Assembly (NCBI GenBank): GCA_002471225.1
Contig: DKPO01000036.1
Span: 1 to 64,000 of the forward strand
Length of the DNA stretch: 64,000 nucleotides
From: Porphyromonadaceae bacterium UBA7332
Lineage (GTDB): Bacteria > Bacteroidota > Bacteroidia > Bacteroidales > UBA7332
Direction: 5' to 3'
The translations under genes and the position numbers were made by a program. Within the stretch, counting starts at the first letter, position 1, and every line of letters begins with the position of its first letter. The notes under the pieces are model-generated. The model had not been told where the DNA came from and made no database searches. It saw only the letters and a program-made list of their open reading frames with translations. Shown here one piece after another: positions 38,655 to 48,350 of this stretch.

Positions 38655-38741
38655 GATATATATTTATCTGGTAATACTTAATTTCTTACAGTATATAAAC
38701 AACTACCCTCCTCTTTTGTTTCAACAAATGCAGAGATAAAA

Positions 38742-38771
38742 AAAGGGATTATCCGTATGGATAATCCCTTT
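38742..38771 (-). terminator. Terminator of PFOR gene
   Basis: A 13-bp perfect stem (38742-38754 with 38759-38771) with loop GTAT. An A-run on the left side forms the U-tract. Confidence 0.9.
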
Positions 38772-38791
38772 CTAATTTATAATAACAATTA

Positions 38792-41700
38792 TTACTCAGC
38801 AGCTTCAGCTGTATCAAAAGACGCAGCAGCAAGTCGTTTGTAAGTATTGTATCTCCATTTTGCATTTTCTTCAGCAGCTTTGAACAATTCTGTTGCTTCA
38901 GCAGGGAATTGTTTCAATAACGCAGAATAACGTACTTCTCCTTTTAGGAAATCCTGGAATTTATCCCACTTAGGTTCTTTAGAATCTAAGATAAACGGAT
39001 TTTTACCTTCAGCTTCCAACTCAGGATTGTAACGCCATAGATGCCAGTAACCACAATCAAGAGCAGCTCCACCTTCAGCTTGAGATTTACCCATACCTAC
39101 ACGTAAACCATGAGCAATACATGGAGAATATGCAATAATTAATGATGGTCCATCATAAGCTTCTGCTTCACGAATAGCTTTAAGTGTTTGCGCCTGGTCT
39201 CCACCCATATCGATCTGTGCTACATACACATAACCATAAGTAGTAGCCATCAAACCAAGATCTTTTTTACGAATACGTTTACCTGCCGCAGCAAATTTCG
39301 CAATCGCTCCTACCGGTGTAGATTTAGATGATTGTCCACCTGTATTAGAGTATACCTCTGTATCTACCACTAAGATATTTACATTTTTACCAGATGCTAA
39401 TACATGGTCTAATCCACCATATCCGATATCATATGCCCAACCATCACCACCAATGATCCATTGAGATTTTTTGATGATATATTGAGTTAAACCTGATAAT
39501 TCTTTGCAGATATCACAAGTACAAGCTTTTACAAGTGGAGTAATTTTCGCTTCTAATTCGACAGTTTTGTCTGCATTTTCACGATTCTCAATCCATTCAG
39601 TAAATAATGCTTTTAACTCGTCAGAGCAACACTCACAAGTTAGACCTTGTTTCATTAAACGCTCAACACGATCACGCATTTTTTCTACAGCAAACGCCAT
39701 ACCTAAACCAAACTCAGCATTATCTTCGAATAAAGAGTTAGCCCATGCCGGACCTCTGCCTTGTTCATTTTTTGTATATGGAGTTGAAGGAGCTGAACCA
39801 GAATAAATAGAAGTACAACCAGTCGCATTTGCAATCATTTGACGATCACCGAACAATTGTGAAATCAATTTAACGTATGGAGTTTCTCCACAACCCGAAC
39901 ATGCACCAGAGAACTCGAACAATGGAGTTGCGAACTGTGAATTTTTCACATTAGCTTTAACGTCAACCAAATGTTGTTTTGATTTAACTTCGCTAACACA
40001 GAAATCCCAGTTTGCTTGATTTGGCATCTCTTGTTCAATCGATACCATTTCAAGAGCTTTTCCATTTTTATTACCCGGACATACATCAGGACAGTTACCA
40101 CAACCCATACAGTCTAGAACGTCTACCTGAATGCGGAATGTCATATCAGCGAATTGTTTACCAACTGCTTTAATTGTTGCCATTTCAGGGTTCTTAGCTT
40201 GTTCTTCTTTATCAAGAACGAAAGGACGAATTGCTGCGTGAGGACATACGTAAGCACATTTGTTACATTGGATACAGTTTTCTGGTTTCCAAACAGGAAC
40301 CATTGCTGCTACACCACGTTTGTCATATGCTGCTGTACCTTGATCCCAAGTTCCGTCTTCGCGACCTTTAAATGCAGATACCGGAAGATCATCTCCGATT
40401 TGAGCATTGATCGGACGAACAACTTTTTGAACAAAATCAGGAGCCGGAGTATGTTCCAGTTCGAATTTGCTATCAATTGTAGCCCACTCAGCAGGAATAT
40501 CTATTTTTGTAACATCACCACCACGTTCAACTGCCGCGAAGTTCATGTTAACGATATTCTCACCTTTTTTACCGTAAGATTTAACAATCGCTTTTTTCAT
40601 TTGCTCTACAGCCAAATCATAAGGAATTACTCCTGTGATTTTAAAGAATGCTGATTGCAGGATTGTGTTAGTACGATTACCTAAACCGATTTCCTGAGCA
40701 ATTTGAGTAGCATTGATAATATATACAGTAATATTGTTTTTAGCTAAATAACCTTTTACATTATCAGGTAAATGTTTTTTAGTTTCTTCAGCATCCCACA
40801 TAGAGTTCAACAAGAATGTACCATTCTTTTTCAAACCTCTTGTTACATCATAAAGACGTAGATATGCAGGTACGTGACATGCTACAAAGTCAGGAGTGTT
40901 CACTAAATAAGTCGAACGGATTGGTTTATCACCAAAACGTAAGTGAGAACAAGTGAAACCACCTGATTTTTTAGAGTCATAAGAGAAATAAGCCTGACAA
41001 TATTTATCAGTGTTGTCACCAATAATTTTGATTGAGTTTTTGTTAGCACCTACTGTACCATCAGCTCCTAAACCGTAGAATTTAGCTTCGAAAGTACCGT
41101 CAGCTAATAAAAGTTCTTCTTTCTGAGGAAGGGAAGTAAATGTTACATCATCTACGATACCAATTGTGAAACCATTTTTAGGTTCTGGCAATTCAAGGTT
41201 TTCGTAAACAGAAACGATTTGTGCAGGAGTTGTATCTTTTGAAGAAAGACCATAACGACCACCTACAACTACAGGTGCATTAGGTTTTCCATAATATACA
41301 TCTTTAACATCTAAATATAAAGGTTCGCCAGTTGCACCAGGTTCTTTTGTTCTATCCAATACTGCGATACGTTTAACGCTTGCTGGCATTGCTGCTAAGA
41401 AGTGTTTTGCAGAGAATGGACGATACAAGTGAACTGATAGCAAACCTACTTTTTTGCCTTGTGCTTGTAAGAAATCAATAGCTTCGCGAGCAGCTTCTGT
41501 TACAGAACCCATTGCGATGATTACGTTTTCAGCATCTTCAGCTCCGTAATAGTCGAACAAACCATATTTACGACCAGTAATGGCTGAGATTTTCTCCATA
41601 TATTTTTCAACGATTGCAGGAATTGCATCATAATATGGATTACAAGCCTCACGTGCCTGGAAATATACGTCCGGATTTTGAGCCATACCTCTGGCAACCG

Positions 41701-42343
41701 GGTTTTCAGGATTGATTGCACGTTTACGGAATGCATCTAAAGCTTCACGATCAAATAGTGGTTCAAGATCTTCTTGCTCCAACATTTCTACTTTTTGGAT
41801 CTCGTGAGATGTACGGAATCCATCAAAGAAATGAACAAAAGGAACTCGACCTTCTAATGCTGCAAAGTGAGCAACACCAGCTAAATCCATAACCTCTTGT
41901 ACTGAACCTGTAGCTAAGAAAGCATAACCAGTTTGGCGTGCAGCCATAACATCCTGGTGATCACCAAAAATTGATAAGGCGTGTGATGCCAATGCACGAG
42001 CAGATACGTGAATTACACTAGGTAATAATTCACCTGCCATTTTGTACATATTCGGAATCATCAACAATAAACCTTGTGATGCTGTGTATGTAGTTGTTAA
42101 TGCACCAGCTTGAAGAGATCCGTGAACTGCACCTGCAGCACCAGCCTCTGATTGCATTTCTTCTACTTTCACAGTTTCTCCGAAGATATTTTTTCTTCCG
42201 GCAGCAGCCCATTCATCAACGTATTCAGCCATTGTTGATGATGGTGTGATAGGATAAATCGCAGCTACTTCACTGAACATATATGAAATATGTGCAGCAG
42301 CCTGATTACCATCACAGGTCAAAAACTTCTTTTGTTTAGTCAT
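38792..42343 (-). CDS. nifJ: Pyruvate:ferredoxin (flavodoxin) oxidoreductase
   Basis: This single-chain 1183-residue enzyme (EC 1.2.7.1) oxidises pyruvate to acetyl-CoA and CO2, with reduced ferredoxin as product. The order is N-terminal PFOR core (SSTMAEYVDEWAA), the CoA-binding and gamma domains, two 4Fe-4S sites (CIQCNKCAYVCP and CMGCGNCPDVCPG), then the thiamine-diphosphate domain (GGDGWAYDIGYGG and VYSNTGGQSSKST). An extra cluster-binding pair, CSGCGETPY, precedes the TPP part, as in anaerobe enzymes. It complements pyruvate formate-lyase at the left end of the window, and the ferredoxin at 57054 could be an acceptor. All domains are intact. Confidence 0.97.
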   Translation of the reverse strand: MTKQKKFLTCDGNQAAAHISYMFSEVAAIYPITPSSTMAEYVDEWAAAGRKNIFGETVKVEEMQSEAGAAGAVHGSLQAGALTTTYTASQGLLLMIPNMYKMAGELLPSVIHVSARALASHALSIFGDHQDVMAARQTGYAFLATGSVQEVMDLAGVAHFAALEGRVPFVHFFDGFRTSHEIQKVEMLEQEDLEPLFDREALDAFRKRAINPENPVARGMAQNPDVYFQAREACNPYYDAIPAIVEKYMEKISAITGRKYGLFDYYGAEDAENVIIAMGSVTEAAREAIDFLQAQGKKVGLLSVHLYRPFSAKHFLAAMPASVKRIAVLDRTKEPGATGEPLYLDVKDVYYGKPNAPVVVGGRYGLSSKDTTPAQIVSVYENLELPEPKNGFTIGIVDDVTFTSLPQKEELLLADGTFEAKFYGLGADGTVGANKNSIKIIGDNTDKYCQAYFSYDSKKSGGFTCSHLRFGDKPIRSTYLVNTPDFVACHVPAYLRLYDVTRGLKKNGTFLLNSMWDAEETKKHLPDNVKGYLAKNNITVYIINATQIAQEIGLGNRTNTILQSAFFKITGVIPYDLAVEQMKKAIVKSYGKKGENIVNMNFAAVERGGDVTKIDIPAEWATIDSKFELEHTPAPDFVQKVVRPINAQIGDDLPVSAFKGREDGTWDQGTAAYDKRGVAAMVPVWKPENCIQCNKCAYVCPHAAIRPFVLDKEEQAKNPEMATIKAVGKQFADMTFRIQVDVLDCMGCGNCPDVCPGNKNGKALEMVSIEQEMPNQANWDFCVSEVKSKQHLVDVKANVKNSQFATPLFEFSGACSGCGETPYVKLISQLFGDRQMIANATGCTSIYSGSAPSTPYTKNEQGRGPAWANSLFEDNAEFGLGMAFAVEKMRDRVERLMKQGLTCECCSDELKALFTEWIENRENADKTVELEAKITPLVKACTCDICKELSGLTQYIIKKSQWIIGGDGWAYDIGYGGLDHVLASGKNVNILVVDTEVYSNTGGQSSKSTPVGAIAKFAAAGKRIRKKDLGLMATTYGYVYVAQIDMGGDQAQTLKAIREAEAYDGPSLIIAYSPCIAHGLRVGMGKSQAEGGAALDCGYWHLWRYNPELEAEGKNPFILDSKEPKWDKFQDFLKGEVRYSALLKQFPAEATELFKAAEENAKWRYNTYKRLAAASFDTAEAAE

Positions 42344-42391
42344 AATTCTAACTATAAATTAAAACATACGTTTAGTCTGATCTATATATAA

Positions 42392-42411
42392 CGAATCAGA
42401 ATACTGATTCG
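42392..42411 (-). terminator. Short hairpin between the AAA ATPase gene and PFOR gene
   Basis: Stem CGAATCAG/CTGATTCG (42392-42399 with 42404-42411) around AATA. The minus-strand tail TTATATATAG is weak, so this may instead be an operator in front of nifJ. Confidence 0.4.
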
Positions 42412-42420
42412 GTTGTATTT

Positions 42421-43602
42421 CTAATATAAAAAACCAAAAAGCCAGAGAGGAATTATGTTATCTTCCCCTACTTCTATTAAATCGCGGGCATAATAAAAAT
42501 CACTATTTATTCTACCACGAATATTTTCGCCCTCAATTCTGAAATTGAATTGTTCATTTACGAGGAACTGAGCGCTTTTTTCTCCGACATGTATTTCATG
42601 CTCTTTATATAAAGCATTATAAAAAAATGTCTCTCTGATTGTTTGTTCATCTACCTGATTCATTTGCAATGGATACATAATATTCGTATTATGCAAATAT
42701 ATCTGAGCAGGTTTTTTGGGGTACGAATCACCTTTAGTATATAAAAGATTTATCAATCGTGCATCTTGCAAATACTTGATGTAATTCATAACAGTTGCTC
42801 TTGAAGTCTTAATCTCATTACTCAACTGACTGACATTAACAGCAGTTGTTGAGCTATTTGAGAGTAAGTAAAGGAGCTTTCGTATCTTATGATAATATGA
42901 AACCTCAATTTCTTTCAAGAAGAAAATATCTCCTTCGATCATCATATTGATCGTTTTCAGAAGATTTTCAGAAAAGTTTCGTTGTTCCAGAAAAAATGGA
43001 TAAAATCCATGATGAATATAATCGGGAAGATAAGCAAGAGGTTTAACTCTGCTGCAAATATCAGTAGCAATCTCAATATGGTTTTCAAGTATTTGCTCTA
43101 ACGTATAATGCGGAAAACTCTCACCGCTCATCAAATTCAGGAATTCTCTGAATGAAAATCCTCTTAAATAATATGAATCTACAATACCCGAGAGTATTGG
43201 GTTTTCTTCTTTCAGTCTCATGGCCGATGACCCTGCAAAAACGATCTTTAGCTCCGGAATATTATCGTAGCAATGACGTAATGCATTAGACCAATCCGGA
43301 TACTTAAATATCTGATCAATCAATAATGTTTTACCTCCGCGCTTATAGAACTCTTCGGCAAAATCCTCCAAAGTTCTGTTCGTAAAGTAAAGATTATTCA
43401 TGTTAATGTAGAGACACGACTTATCATTCGCTCCAAAATAGTCTTTTGCATATTGGAGCAAAAAGGTTGTTTTGCCTACACCTCGTGTACCTTTTATACC
43501 TATCAGCCTGTTATCCCAATTGATTTCTTTCATCAATTCTCGTTTAACAGGTGATGAGATATGTTCAACCAAATATCTATGTGTTCTAATAAATGAATCC
43601 AC
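42421..43602 (-). CDS. AAA family ATPase with DUF4143-like C-terminus
   Basis: The 393-residue protein has Walker A GTRGVGKT at 38-45, a Walker B-like TLLIDQIFKYP near 97, and a sensor segment KIVFAGSSAMRL near 120. A winged-helix (TSRATVMNYIKYLQDARLI, near 270) and a C-terminal REFLxF-type nuclease-like region (DFYYARDLIEVGED) follow. This matches the AAA_14/DUF4143 proteins scattered in Bacteroidales genomes, often as accessory or toxin-like genes with unknown role. The C-terminal end is a plausible but unproven nuclease fold. It sits alone between nifJ and the M16 gene. Confidence 0.82.
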   Translation of the reverse strand: MDSFIRTHRYLVEHISSPVKRELMKEINWDNRLIGIKGTRGVGKTTFLLQYAKDYFGANDKSCLYINMNNLYFTNRTLEDFAEEFYKRGGKTLLIDQIFKYPDWSNALRHCYDNIPELKIVFAGSSAMRLKEENPILSGIVDSYYLRGFSFREFLNLMSGESFPHYTLEQILENHIEIATDICSRVKPLAYLPDYIHHGFYPFFLEQRNFSENLLKTINMMIEGDIFFLKEIEVSYYHKIRKLLYLLSNSSTTAVNVSQLSNEIKTSRATVMNYIKYLQDARLINLLYTKGDSYPKKPAQIYLHNTNIMYPLQMNQVDEQTIRETFFYNALYKEHEIHVGEKSAQFLVNEQFNFRIEGENIRGRINSDFYYARDLIEVGEDNIIPLWLFGFLY

Positions 43603-43859
43603 GCTATCCTATTAAAATCTCGTTATCGTGGCAAATGTATATAAAAATGTCTGTTTTGCAAACTTGAGATTGCATTTTTCGCATTCCATTTCATAATAAC
43701 TCATAAAAATATCTTTTTTACTTGGATTCAATACTATTTAATAACCTAATTCTTACTTTGTTATTTCGATTTCGTACCACTAGCCCTCAAATATCTATTT
43801 ATATTGAAAAAAAGGAATAACTTTGCACTCATAACAACCATATAAAGTTTTATCAGTAT

Positions 43860-45152
43860 ATGCAAGCATCATTAAACAGAAAACAATGTCCACATATAGA
43901 ACTGTTACACAATATTGAATTTACACCTATTAAACCTTCAATATTATCTAACGGTATTGAGTTATATTCAATTGATAAGTGTGATAAAGAAGTTACACGT
44001 CTCGATTTTATGTTTCAGTCCGGAAAATGGGATCAAACAGCTCCCCTTTCAGCTATATTCTCAAACACGCTTTTAAAAGAGGGTACTCAGAGCTATACTT
44101 CAGCTGAAATTGCCGAGAAGCTTGATTATTATGGAGCTTGGATTCAACCATCCGTAACTCAGCATAATTCTTATTTAACGGTCTATACATTGAATAAGCA
44201 TTTTAATCAGGTTATACCTATTATAGAAGAGATGATCAAATCTCCTACTTTTCCTGAAAAAGAATTCGGAATTCATTGCAACCGCCAGCGTGAGCAATAT
44301 ATGGTTGAAATGAACAAAGTACAGGTTCTGGCTCTTCATGCATCAATGGAGCAACTTTACGGACTTGATCATCCTTATGGCGCACATGCGACCTTAGAGA
44401 CATTCAATCATATTAAACTCGATAATATTAAAGACTTTTACAATCGGGCTTATAAATCTTCCAACTGTACCATTTTAATTACCGGTAAAATAACATCCGA
44501 TATATTAAAGGAAGTAGAAAACCGATTTGGTGCAGAGGCATGGGGAAACAACGATTTAAGTTTTACAGCTAAAAATACATTAGCTCATCCGGCTGCTGAT
44601 CATTATACTTTTGTGGAAAAAGAAGATACTCAACAATGCGCTTTGCGTATAGCTATGCCTTCCATAAATAGAGAGCATCCGGATTACAACGGTTTCCGTG
44701 TACTTAATACTATTTACGGCGGTTACTTCGGAAGTCGTTTGATGGAGAACATCCGAGAAGAAAAAGGCTATACATACGGTATCGGATCGTCTACGTCAGC
44801 TAATAAATATGGAGCTCACATGGTTATATCAACACAAACAGCTAATATTTATCGTGACGCTGTCATTGACGAGATATTTAAGGAAATGGATCGTTTAAAG
44901 ATTGAATTAGTCGGACAAGAGGAACTATTGACCGTTAAGAGTTATCTAATGGGAGAAATGGCTCGAATGTTTGACGGACCTTTCGCTCAAGCAGATGCTC
45001 AGATTTCGTTAACCGCAAATAATCTTGAGGATGATTATTATCAAAAACAGATTCAGATTATCAAAAACATATCAGCTGAAGAAATACGCGATTTAGCAAT
45101 TAAATATTTCGTAAAAGAAAACTTCTATACTACAATAGCAGGATCTCGATAA
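43860..45152 (+). CDS. M16 family peptidase homologue, probably inactive
   Basis: The 430-residue protein has the two-domain M16 fold: SILSNGIELYSIDKCDKEVTRLDF at the front (outline), EGTQSYTSAEIAEKLDYYGA, and the C-terminal R/Y element ENIREEKGYTYGIG near residue 300. The zinc motif HxxEH expected near residue 60 is missing; the corresponding stretch reads PLSAIFSNTLLKEG. It should therefore not cleave peptides by itself but could form a heterodimer with an active M16 partner, which is not beside it. There is no obvious signal peptide. A -7-like TAACTTTG lies upstream, near 43820. Confidence 0.85.
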   Translation: MQASLNRKQCPHIELLHNIEFTPIKPSILSNGIELYSIDKCDKEVTRLDFMFQSGKWDQTAPLSAIFSNTLLKEGTQSYTSAEIAEKLDYYGAWIQPSVTQHNSYLTVYTLNKHFNQVIPIIEEMIKSPTFPEKEFGIHCNRQREQYMVEMNKVQVLALHASMEQLYGLDHPYGAHATLETFNHIKLDNIKDFYNRAYKSSNCTILITGKITSDILKEVENRFGAEAWGNNDLSFTAKNTLAHPAADHYTFVEKEDTQQCALRIAMPSINREHPDYNGFRVLNTIYGGYFGSRLMENIREEKGYTYGIGSSTSANKYGAHMVISTQTANIYRDAVIDEIFKEMDRLKIELVGQEELLTVKSYLMGEMARMFDGPFAQADAQISLTANNLEDDYYQKQIQIIKNISAEEIRDLAIKYFVKENFYTTIAGSR

Positions 45153-45211
45153 AACTCTTTGTCTGCTTCTATTGTTAGTTATAGATTAGAAATTACTAAT
45201 TTTTTAAGAAT

Positions 45212-45805
45212 ATGGATATTGATTTTGCAGAAAAAATAAATTTCTATCTTGAACAAGCAGATTTTGATTCAGCCGTACAAGTAGCTTCGGAGGAACTAAA
45301 AAACTGTGCTAATCGTAAATTTGACAATGCCCTTTATATAAACTTTGACTCACAGGCTGAAAGTCTGACTTATTGGATCGAAGAATATTTTATCGAAATT
45401 AATGATGAAAATAAATTCAATGTACTATCTATTGAAATGACTGATTTTTCATCTGAAACCGATACCTGGCATTTCGATATTTTTGCATATTTGAAAGATG
45501 GAGGACTAGAGGATACAGAATGGATGGATTATTATGATCCGGAAATTGAAAACGAAGAAGTTTATCCTTTATTAGGCTGTGAAGACGAAGAAGAAATCTT
45601 CGAGATCTATAATATTTTGCGCGATCGGAATCGCCTTACTGATGAGTTAGTTGACGCTCATGATTGGGCTGAGCAATTAATTCGGGCAAAAGCATTCAAA
45701 CTTATATATTTAGCTAAATTAAAAGCTAAAGAGTTAGATCTTGAATGGTGTGATATGCCTTTATATATAGGAACGAAAGATGATGATTTTCGAATCAGGA
45801 TTTAA
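45212..45805 (+). CDS. Acidic protein of unknown function (197 aa)
   Basis: No family is recognised. The protein is very acidic (clusters such as EEYFIEINDENKFN and EDEEEIFEIYN) and rich in aromatic residues, with no signal peptide or membrane helix. The N-terminal ADFDSAVQVASEELKNCANRKFDNALY looks helical, the rest mixed. It follows the M16 gene by 59 bases and ends in a strong terminator, so it may be co-transcribed with M16. No function is proposed. Confidence 0.7.
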   Translation: MDIDFAEKINFYLEQADFDSAVQVASEELKNCANRKFDNALYINFDSQAESLTYWIEEYFIEINDENKFNVLSIEMTDFSSETDTWHFDIFAYLKDGGLEDTEWMDYYDPEIENEEVYPLLGCEDEEEIFEIYNILRDRNRLTDELVDAHDWAEQLIRAKAFKLIYLAKLKAKELDLEWCDMPLYIGTKDDDFRIRI

Positions 45806-45806
45806 T

Positions 45807-45844
45807 AAAAGCGCTGAAATGAATAAACATTTCAGCGCTTTTTG
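45807..45844 (+). terminator. Terminator of the acidic protein gene
   Basis: A perfect 15-bp stem (45807-45821 with 45828-45842) followed by T-rich sequence, directly after the stop. Confidence 0.9.
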
Positions 45845-45915
45845 CTTAGACAAAATGTGCAGGTATTATCCTGACTGTATTATATTTGCACCTATGACAG
45901 TTAATACCTGAATTT

Positions 45916-46419
45916 ATGATCTACCTAAAACAAATTACCGATAAAGAAGATCTCTTTACTCTTCAAAAGTTAGCGATAGAAATTTTTCCTCATACATATA
46001 AGTCTATCTTGTCCCAGGAGCAAATCGATTATATGATGAATATGATGTATAGTTCCGATATACTAAACAATCAATTCAATTCTGCAAATCAGACCTTCTA
46101 TCTTGTTTTATCACAAAACGTACCTGTCGGATATTGCGCCATTGAATTTGAATCGGATAAAGCAGCTCTGATTATTCAAAAATTATACCTTTTACCCCGT
46201 TTGCAAGGACAAGGACTCGGTAAATGTATTATGAATCAGATCATCACTATAGCACGAGAGTTACATCCTCCGGTTCGTATCGTGCGACTTTATGTCAATC
46301 GATATAACCAAGCCAAAAACTTCTATCTCAATTATGGTTTCAACATTGCAGAGGAACGTGATAACCCAATCGGAGAAGACTATTTTATGAATGATTATAT
46401 TATGGAATATGCACTTTAA
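45916..46419 (+). CDS. GNAT-family N-acetyltransferase
   Basis: The 167-residue protein has the GNAT fold. The acetyl-CoA pyrophosphate loop is the R/Q-x-x-G-x-G/A sequence LQGQGLGKCIMNQI near residue 95. The N-terminal ITDKEDLFTLQKLAIEIFPHTY and the C-terminal LYVNRYNQAKNFYLNYGFNIAEE, near 135-155, complete motifs typical of the family. The substrate, protein or small molecule, cannot be told. The gene stands alone between two strong boundaries, with no obvious partner. Cytoplasmic location is expected. Confidence 0.88.
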   Translation: MIYLKQITDKEDLFTLQKLAIEIFPHTYKSILSQEQIDYMMNMMYSSDILNNQFNSANQTFYLVLSQNVPVGYCAIEFESDKAALIIQKLYLLPRLQGQGLGKCIMNQIITIARELHPPVRIVRLYVNRYNQAKNFYLNYGFNIAEERDNPIGEDYFMNDYIMEYAL

Positions 46420-46484
46420 TCAGATCTGGTATTTATCACCACACCTAATTATATAAGTGAATTCCTAAAAAGTTAACAGCTAAT

Positions 46485-46515
46485 TTTGTCAGCAAAGAAA
46501 AATAAAGTATCTTTG
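46485..46515 (+). promoter_or_regulatory. Predicted promoter of the L25/Ctc operon
   Basis: The -33 TTTG at 46485-46488 and the -7 TATCTTTG at 46508-46515 are exactly 19 bases apart. The leader to the L25 ATG is about 75 bases, long enough to hold an mRNA structure. Confidence 0.75.
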
Positions 46516-46598
46516 CATCGCTTTTTGAATATACCCTCTCGTGTGATGGGAAATTAAGGAAGCACTTAATTTTGAGTAACACATTAAATTTTTATCAA

Positions 46599-47186
46599 AT
46601 GAAATCATTTTCACTTTCTGGCGTTGGACGTCACGATTTAGGAAAAAAAGCTACTAAAGCTCTTCGTTCTGAAGCTTTAGTTCCATGTGTAATTTACAGC
46701 AACGGTACAGAAGCTACTCACTTCACAGTGACAGAAGCTGATATCCGTAACTTGATTTATACTCCGGAAATCTACGTTATCGATCTTACAGTTGATGGCA
46801 AAACTTGCAAAGCTGTTTTGAAAGATATCCAATTCCACCCGGTAACAGACAAAATCCTTCACATCGACTTCCTTCAAGTTTCTGAAGATAAAGCAATCGT
46901 ATTCGAAGTTCCTGTTAAATTGACAGGTCTTGCAGAAGGTGTTAAACAAGGGGGTAAATTGGCATTAGAAATGCGTAAACTTCGCGTTAAAGCTCTTTAC
47001 ACTAACATTCCTGAATTCTTTACTATCGAAGTATCTAGCTTAGGTCTTGGTAAAACAATTCAAGTTGGTGAATTAGCATTCGAAAACTGCGAACTTGTTA
47101 ATGCTAAAAATGCAGTTGTATGTGCAGTTAAACTAACTCGTGCAGCAAGAGGTATGATGGCAGCAGCAGCGAAAAAAGGAAAATAA
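46599..47186 (+). CDS. rplY: 50S ribosomal protein L25/general stress protein Ctc
   Basis: L25 with the TL5/Ctc C-terminal domain binds 5S rRNA in the large ribosomal subunit. I chose the ATG at 46599 (195 residues, MKSFSLSGVGRHDLGKKATK); a TTG at 46572 adds nine residues but is not conserved in sequence style and follows the leader. The front matches the L25 beta-barrel. The C-terminal half (TGLAEGVKQGGKLALEMRKL) is the Ctc domain. The tail is alanine- and lysine-rich. The strong codon bias (for example GCT, GGT, CGT) fits a ribosomal protein. A terminator follows, and pth starts 105 bases on. Confidence 0.94.
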   Translation: MKSFSLSGVGRHDLGKKATKALRSEALVPCVIYSNGTEATHFTVTEADIRNLIYTPEIYVIDLTVDGKTCKAVLKDIQFHPVTDKILHIDFLQVSEDKAIVFEVPVKLTGLAEGVKQGGKLALEMRKLRVKALYTNIPEFFTIEVSSLGLGKTIQVGELAFENCELVNAKNAVVCAVKLTRAARGMMAAAAKKGK

Positions 47187-47207
47187 TCCATACGCTGAAA
47201 AATTTAA

Positions 47208-47267
47208 AGCCGGGATTCGGGATAAAAGGACTTAACGTCCCAAGCCTGATCCCGGCTATTTTTTTAA
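47208..47267 (+). terminator. Terminator of rplY
   Basis: The outer stem AGCCGGGAT/ATCCCGGCT (47208-47216 with 47249-47257) encloses an inner GGAC/GTCC stem, then a run of seven T. Confidence 0.85.
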
Positions 47268-47290
47268 CTTGATTTTTGTTATCTGTTATA

Positions 47291-47860
47291 ATGAAGTATC
47301 TGGTAATCGGGCTTGGGAATATTGGTCCCGAGTATGTATATACCCGCCATAATATTGGATTCAGAGTAGTTGATCTCATTGCCGAAGAAGCTGGAGCAAC
47401 ATTCAAAGATGATCGTTATGGAGCGGTATGCGAAGTGAAAGTAAAAAATAAAATTCTTCTTTTACTTAAACCTTCTACATTCATGAACTTAAGTGGAAAT
47501 GCTTTACGCTACTGGATGCAGAAAGAAAACATACCTGTAGAGCGGGTTTTGGTAATTGTTGATGATTTAGCTCTTCCTTTCGGGACTTTAAGAATGAAGC
47601 CTCGTGGATCTGATGCCGGTCATAATGGATTAAAGCATATTCAGCAAATTCTGGGTAACGACAGTTATCCGAGAATCCGTTTTGGTATAGGCAATGATTT
47701 CCCTAAAGGCCATCAGGTTGACTATGTATTAGGCAATTTTACGTCTGAACAGGAAGATTTGCTGAAAGAAACTTATTTGAAACGTGCTGCGGAAATGACT
47801 AAAAGTTTCTGTCTGGCCGGTATTCAAATCACAATGAACCAATTCAATAATCTAAAGTAA
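47291..47860 (+). CDS. pth: Peptidyl-tRNA hydrolase
   Basis: Pth frees tRNA from stalled peptidyl-tRNA (EC 3.1.1.29). I start it at ATG 47291 (189 residues, [15 protein letters not shown]); the frame extends to a TTG at 47276 only as a five-residue addition. Key family motifs are NIGFRVVD with the catalytic His in RHNIG near residue 20, [10 protein letters not shown] near 66, DDLALPFG near 93, and [12 protein letters not shown] near 110. It follows rplY, an arrangement common in bacteria, and precedes the S4-domain gene by 7 bases, so the last two are an operon. Confidence 0.95.
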   Translation: MKYLVIGLGNIGPEYVYTRHNIGFRVVDLIAEEAGATFKDDRYGAVCEVKVKNKILLLLKPSTFMNLSGNALRYWMQKENIPVERVLVIVDDLALPFGTLRMKPRGSDAGHNGLKHIQQILGNDSYPRIRFGIGNDFPKGHQVDYVLGNFTSEQEDLLKETYLKRAAEMTKSFCLAGIQITMNQFNNLK

Positions 47861-47867
47861 ATAAACA

Positions 47868-48296
47868 ATGGCTGCAGAAGTAAGAATTGATAAATGGTTG
47901 TGGGCTGTGCGAATCTTTAAAAGTAGAACAATCGCAGTTGAAGCCTGCAAGAAAGGCCGTGTATCCATAAATAATGTCACTATCAAACCTTCAAGAATGA
48001 TTAAGGTTGGTGATGTTATTCAAGTTCGTAAGCCTCCTATTACTTATTCGTTTAAAGTTCTGCAGTTGGCTGAACGACGTATGGGTGCTAAGTTAGTTCC
48101 TGAATATATGGAAAATGTAACTACGGCAGATCAATACGAAATTTTAGAACTTCAGAAAATAAGTGGTTTTGTTGACCGCCAAAAAGGTACCGGTCGACCA
48201 ACCAAGAAAGACAGAAGAAGTCTGGAAGATTTTACGGATCCTATGGTTATGGACGACTTTGATTTCGAATTCGATTTTGACTCGGAGGATGAATAA
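47868..48296 (+). CDS. S4-domain RNA-binding protein (HslR-like)
   Basis: The 142-residue protein carries an S4 RNA-binding domain at about residues 6-70 (RIDKWLWAVRIFKSRTIAVE and KKGRVSINN), as in Hsp15/HslR. Hsp15 binds 50S subunits carrying nascent chains to recycle stalled ribosomes. The C-terminal 40 residues are charged and acidic (DDFDFEFDFDSEDE), which is an addition to the short Hsp15 core. It follows pth by 7 bases in the same operon, so both may serve rescue of stalled translation. HslR is the closest family by motif; function by homology only. Confidence 0.85.
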   Translation: MAAEVRIDKWLWAVRIFKSRTIAVEACKKGRVSINNVTIKPSRMIKVGDVIQVRKPPITYSFKVLQLAERRMGAKLVPEYMENVTTADQYEILELQKISGFVDRQKGTGRPTKKDRRSLEDFTDPMVMDDFDFEFDFDSEDE

Positions 48297-48300
48297 AATA

Positions 48301-48340
48301 AAAATGGAGAATCAATTTTGTTGATTCTCCATTTTTATTC
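48301..48340. terminator. Bidirectional terminator between S4 gene and M20 dipeptidase gene
   Basis: A perfect 15-bp stem (48301-48315 with 48321-48335) around TTTTG with T-rich and A-rich ends, lying between convergent genes. Confidence 0.9.
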
Positions 48341-48350
48341 TTAGTATAAT

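Noticed and set aside
40154..40654. 166-residue plus-strand frame opposite PFOR
   Set aside because: It lies fully inside nifJ on the other strand and its composition mirrors the sense codons.
42392..42411. FNR-type operator before nifJ
   Set aside because: The dyad CGAATCAG/CTGATTCG differs from the TTGAT-N4-ATCAA consensus, so it was kept only as an uncertain hairpin.
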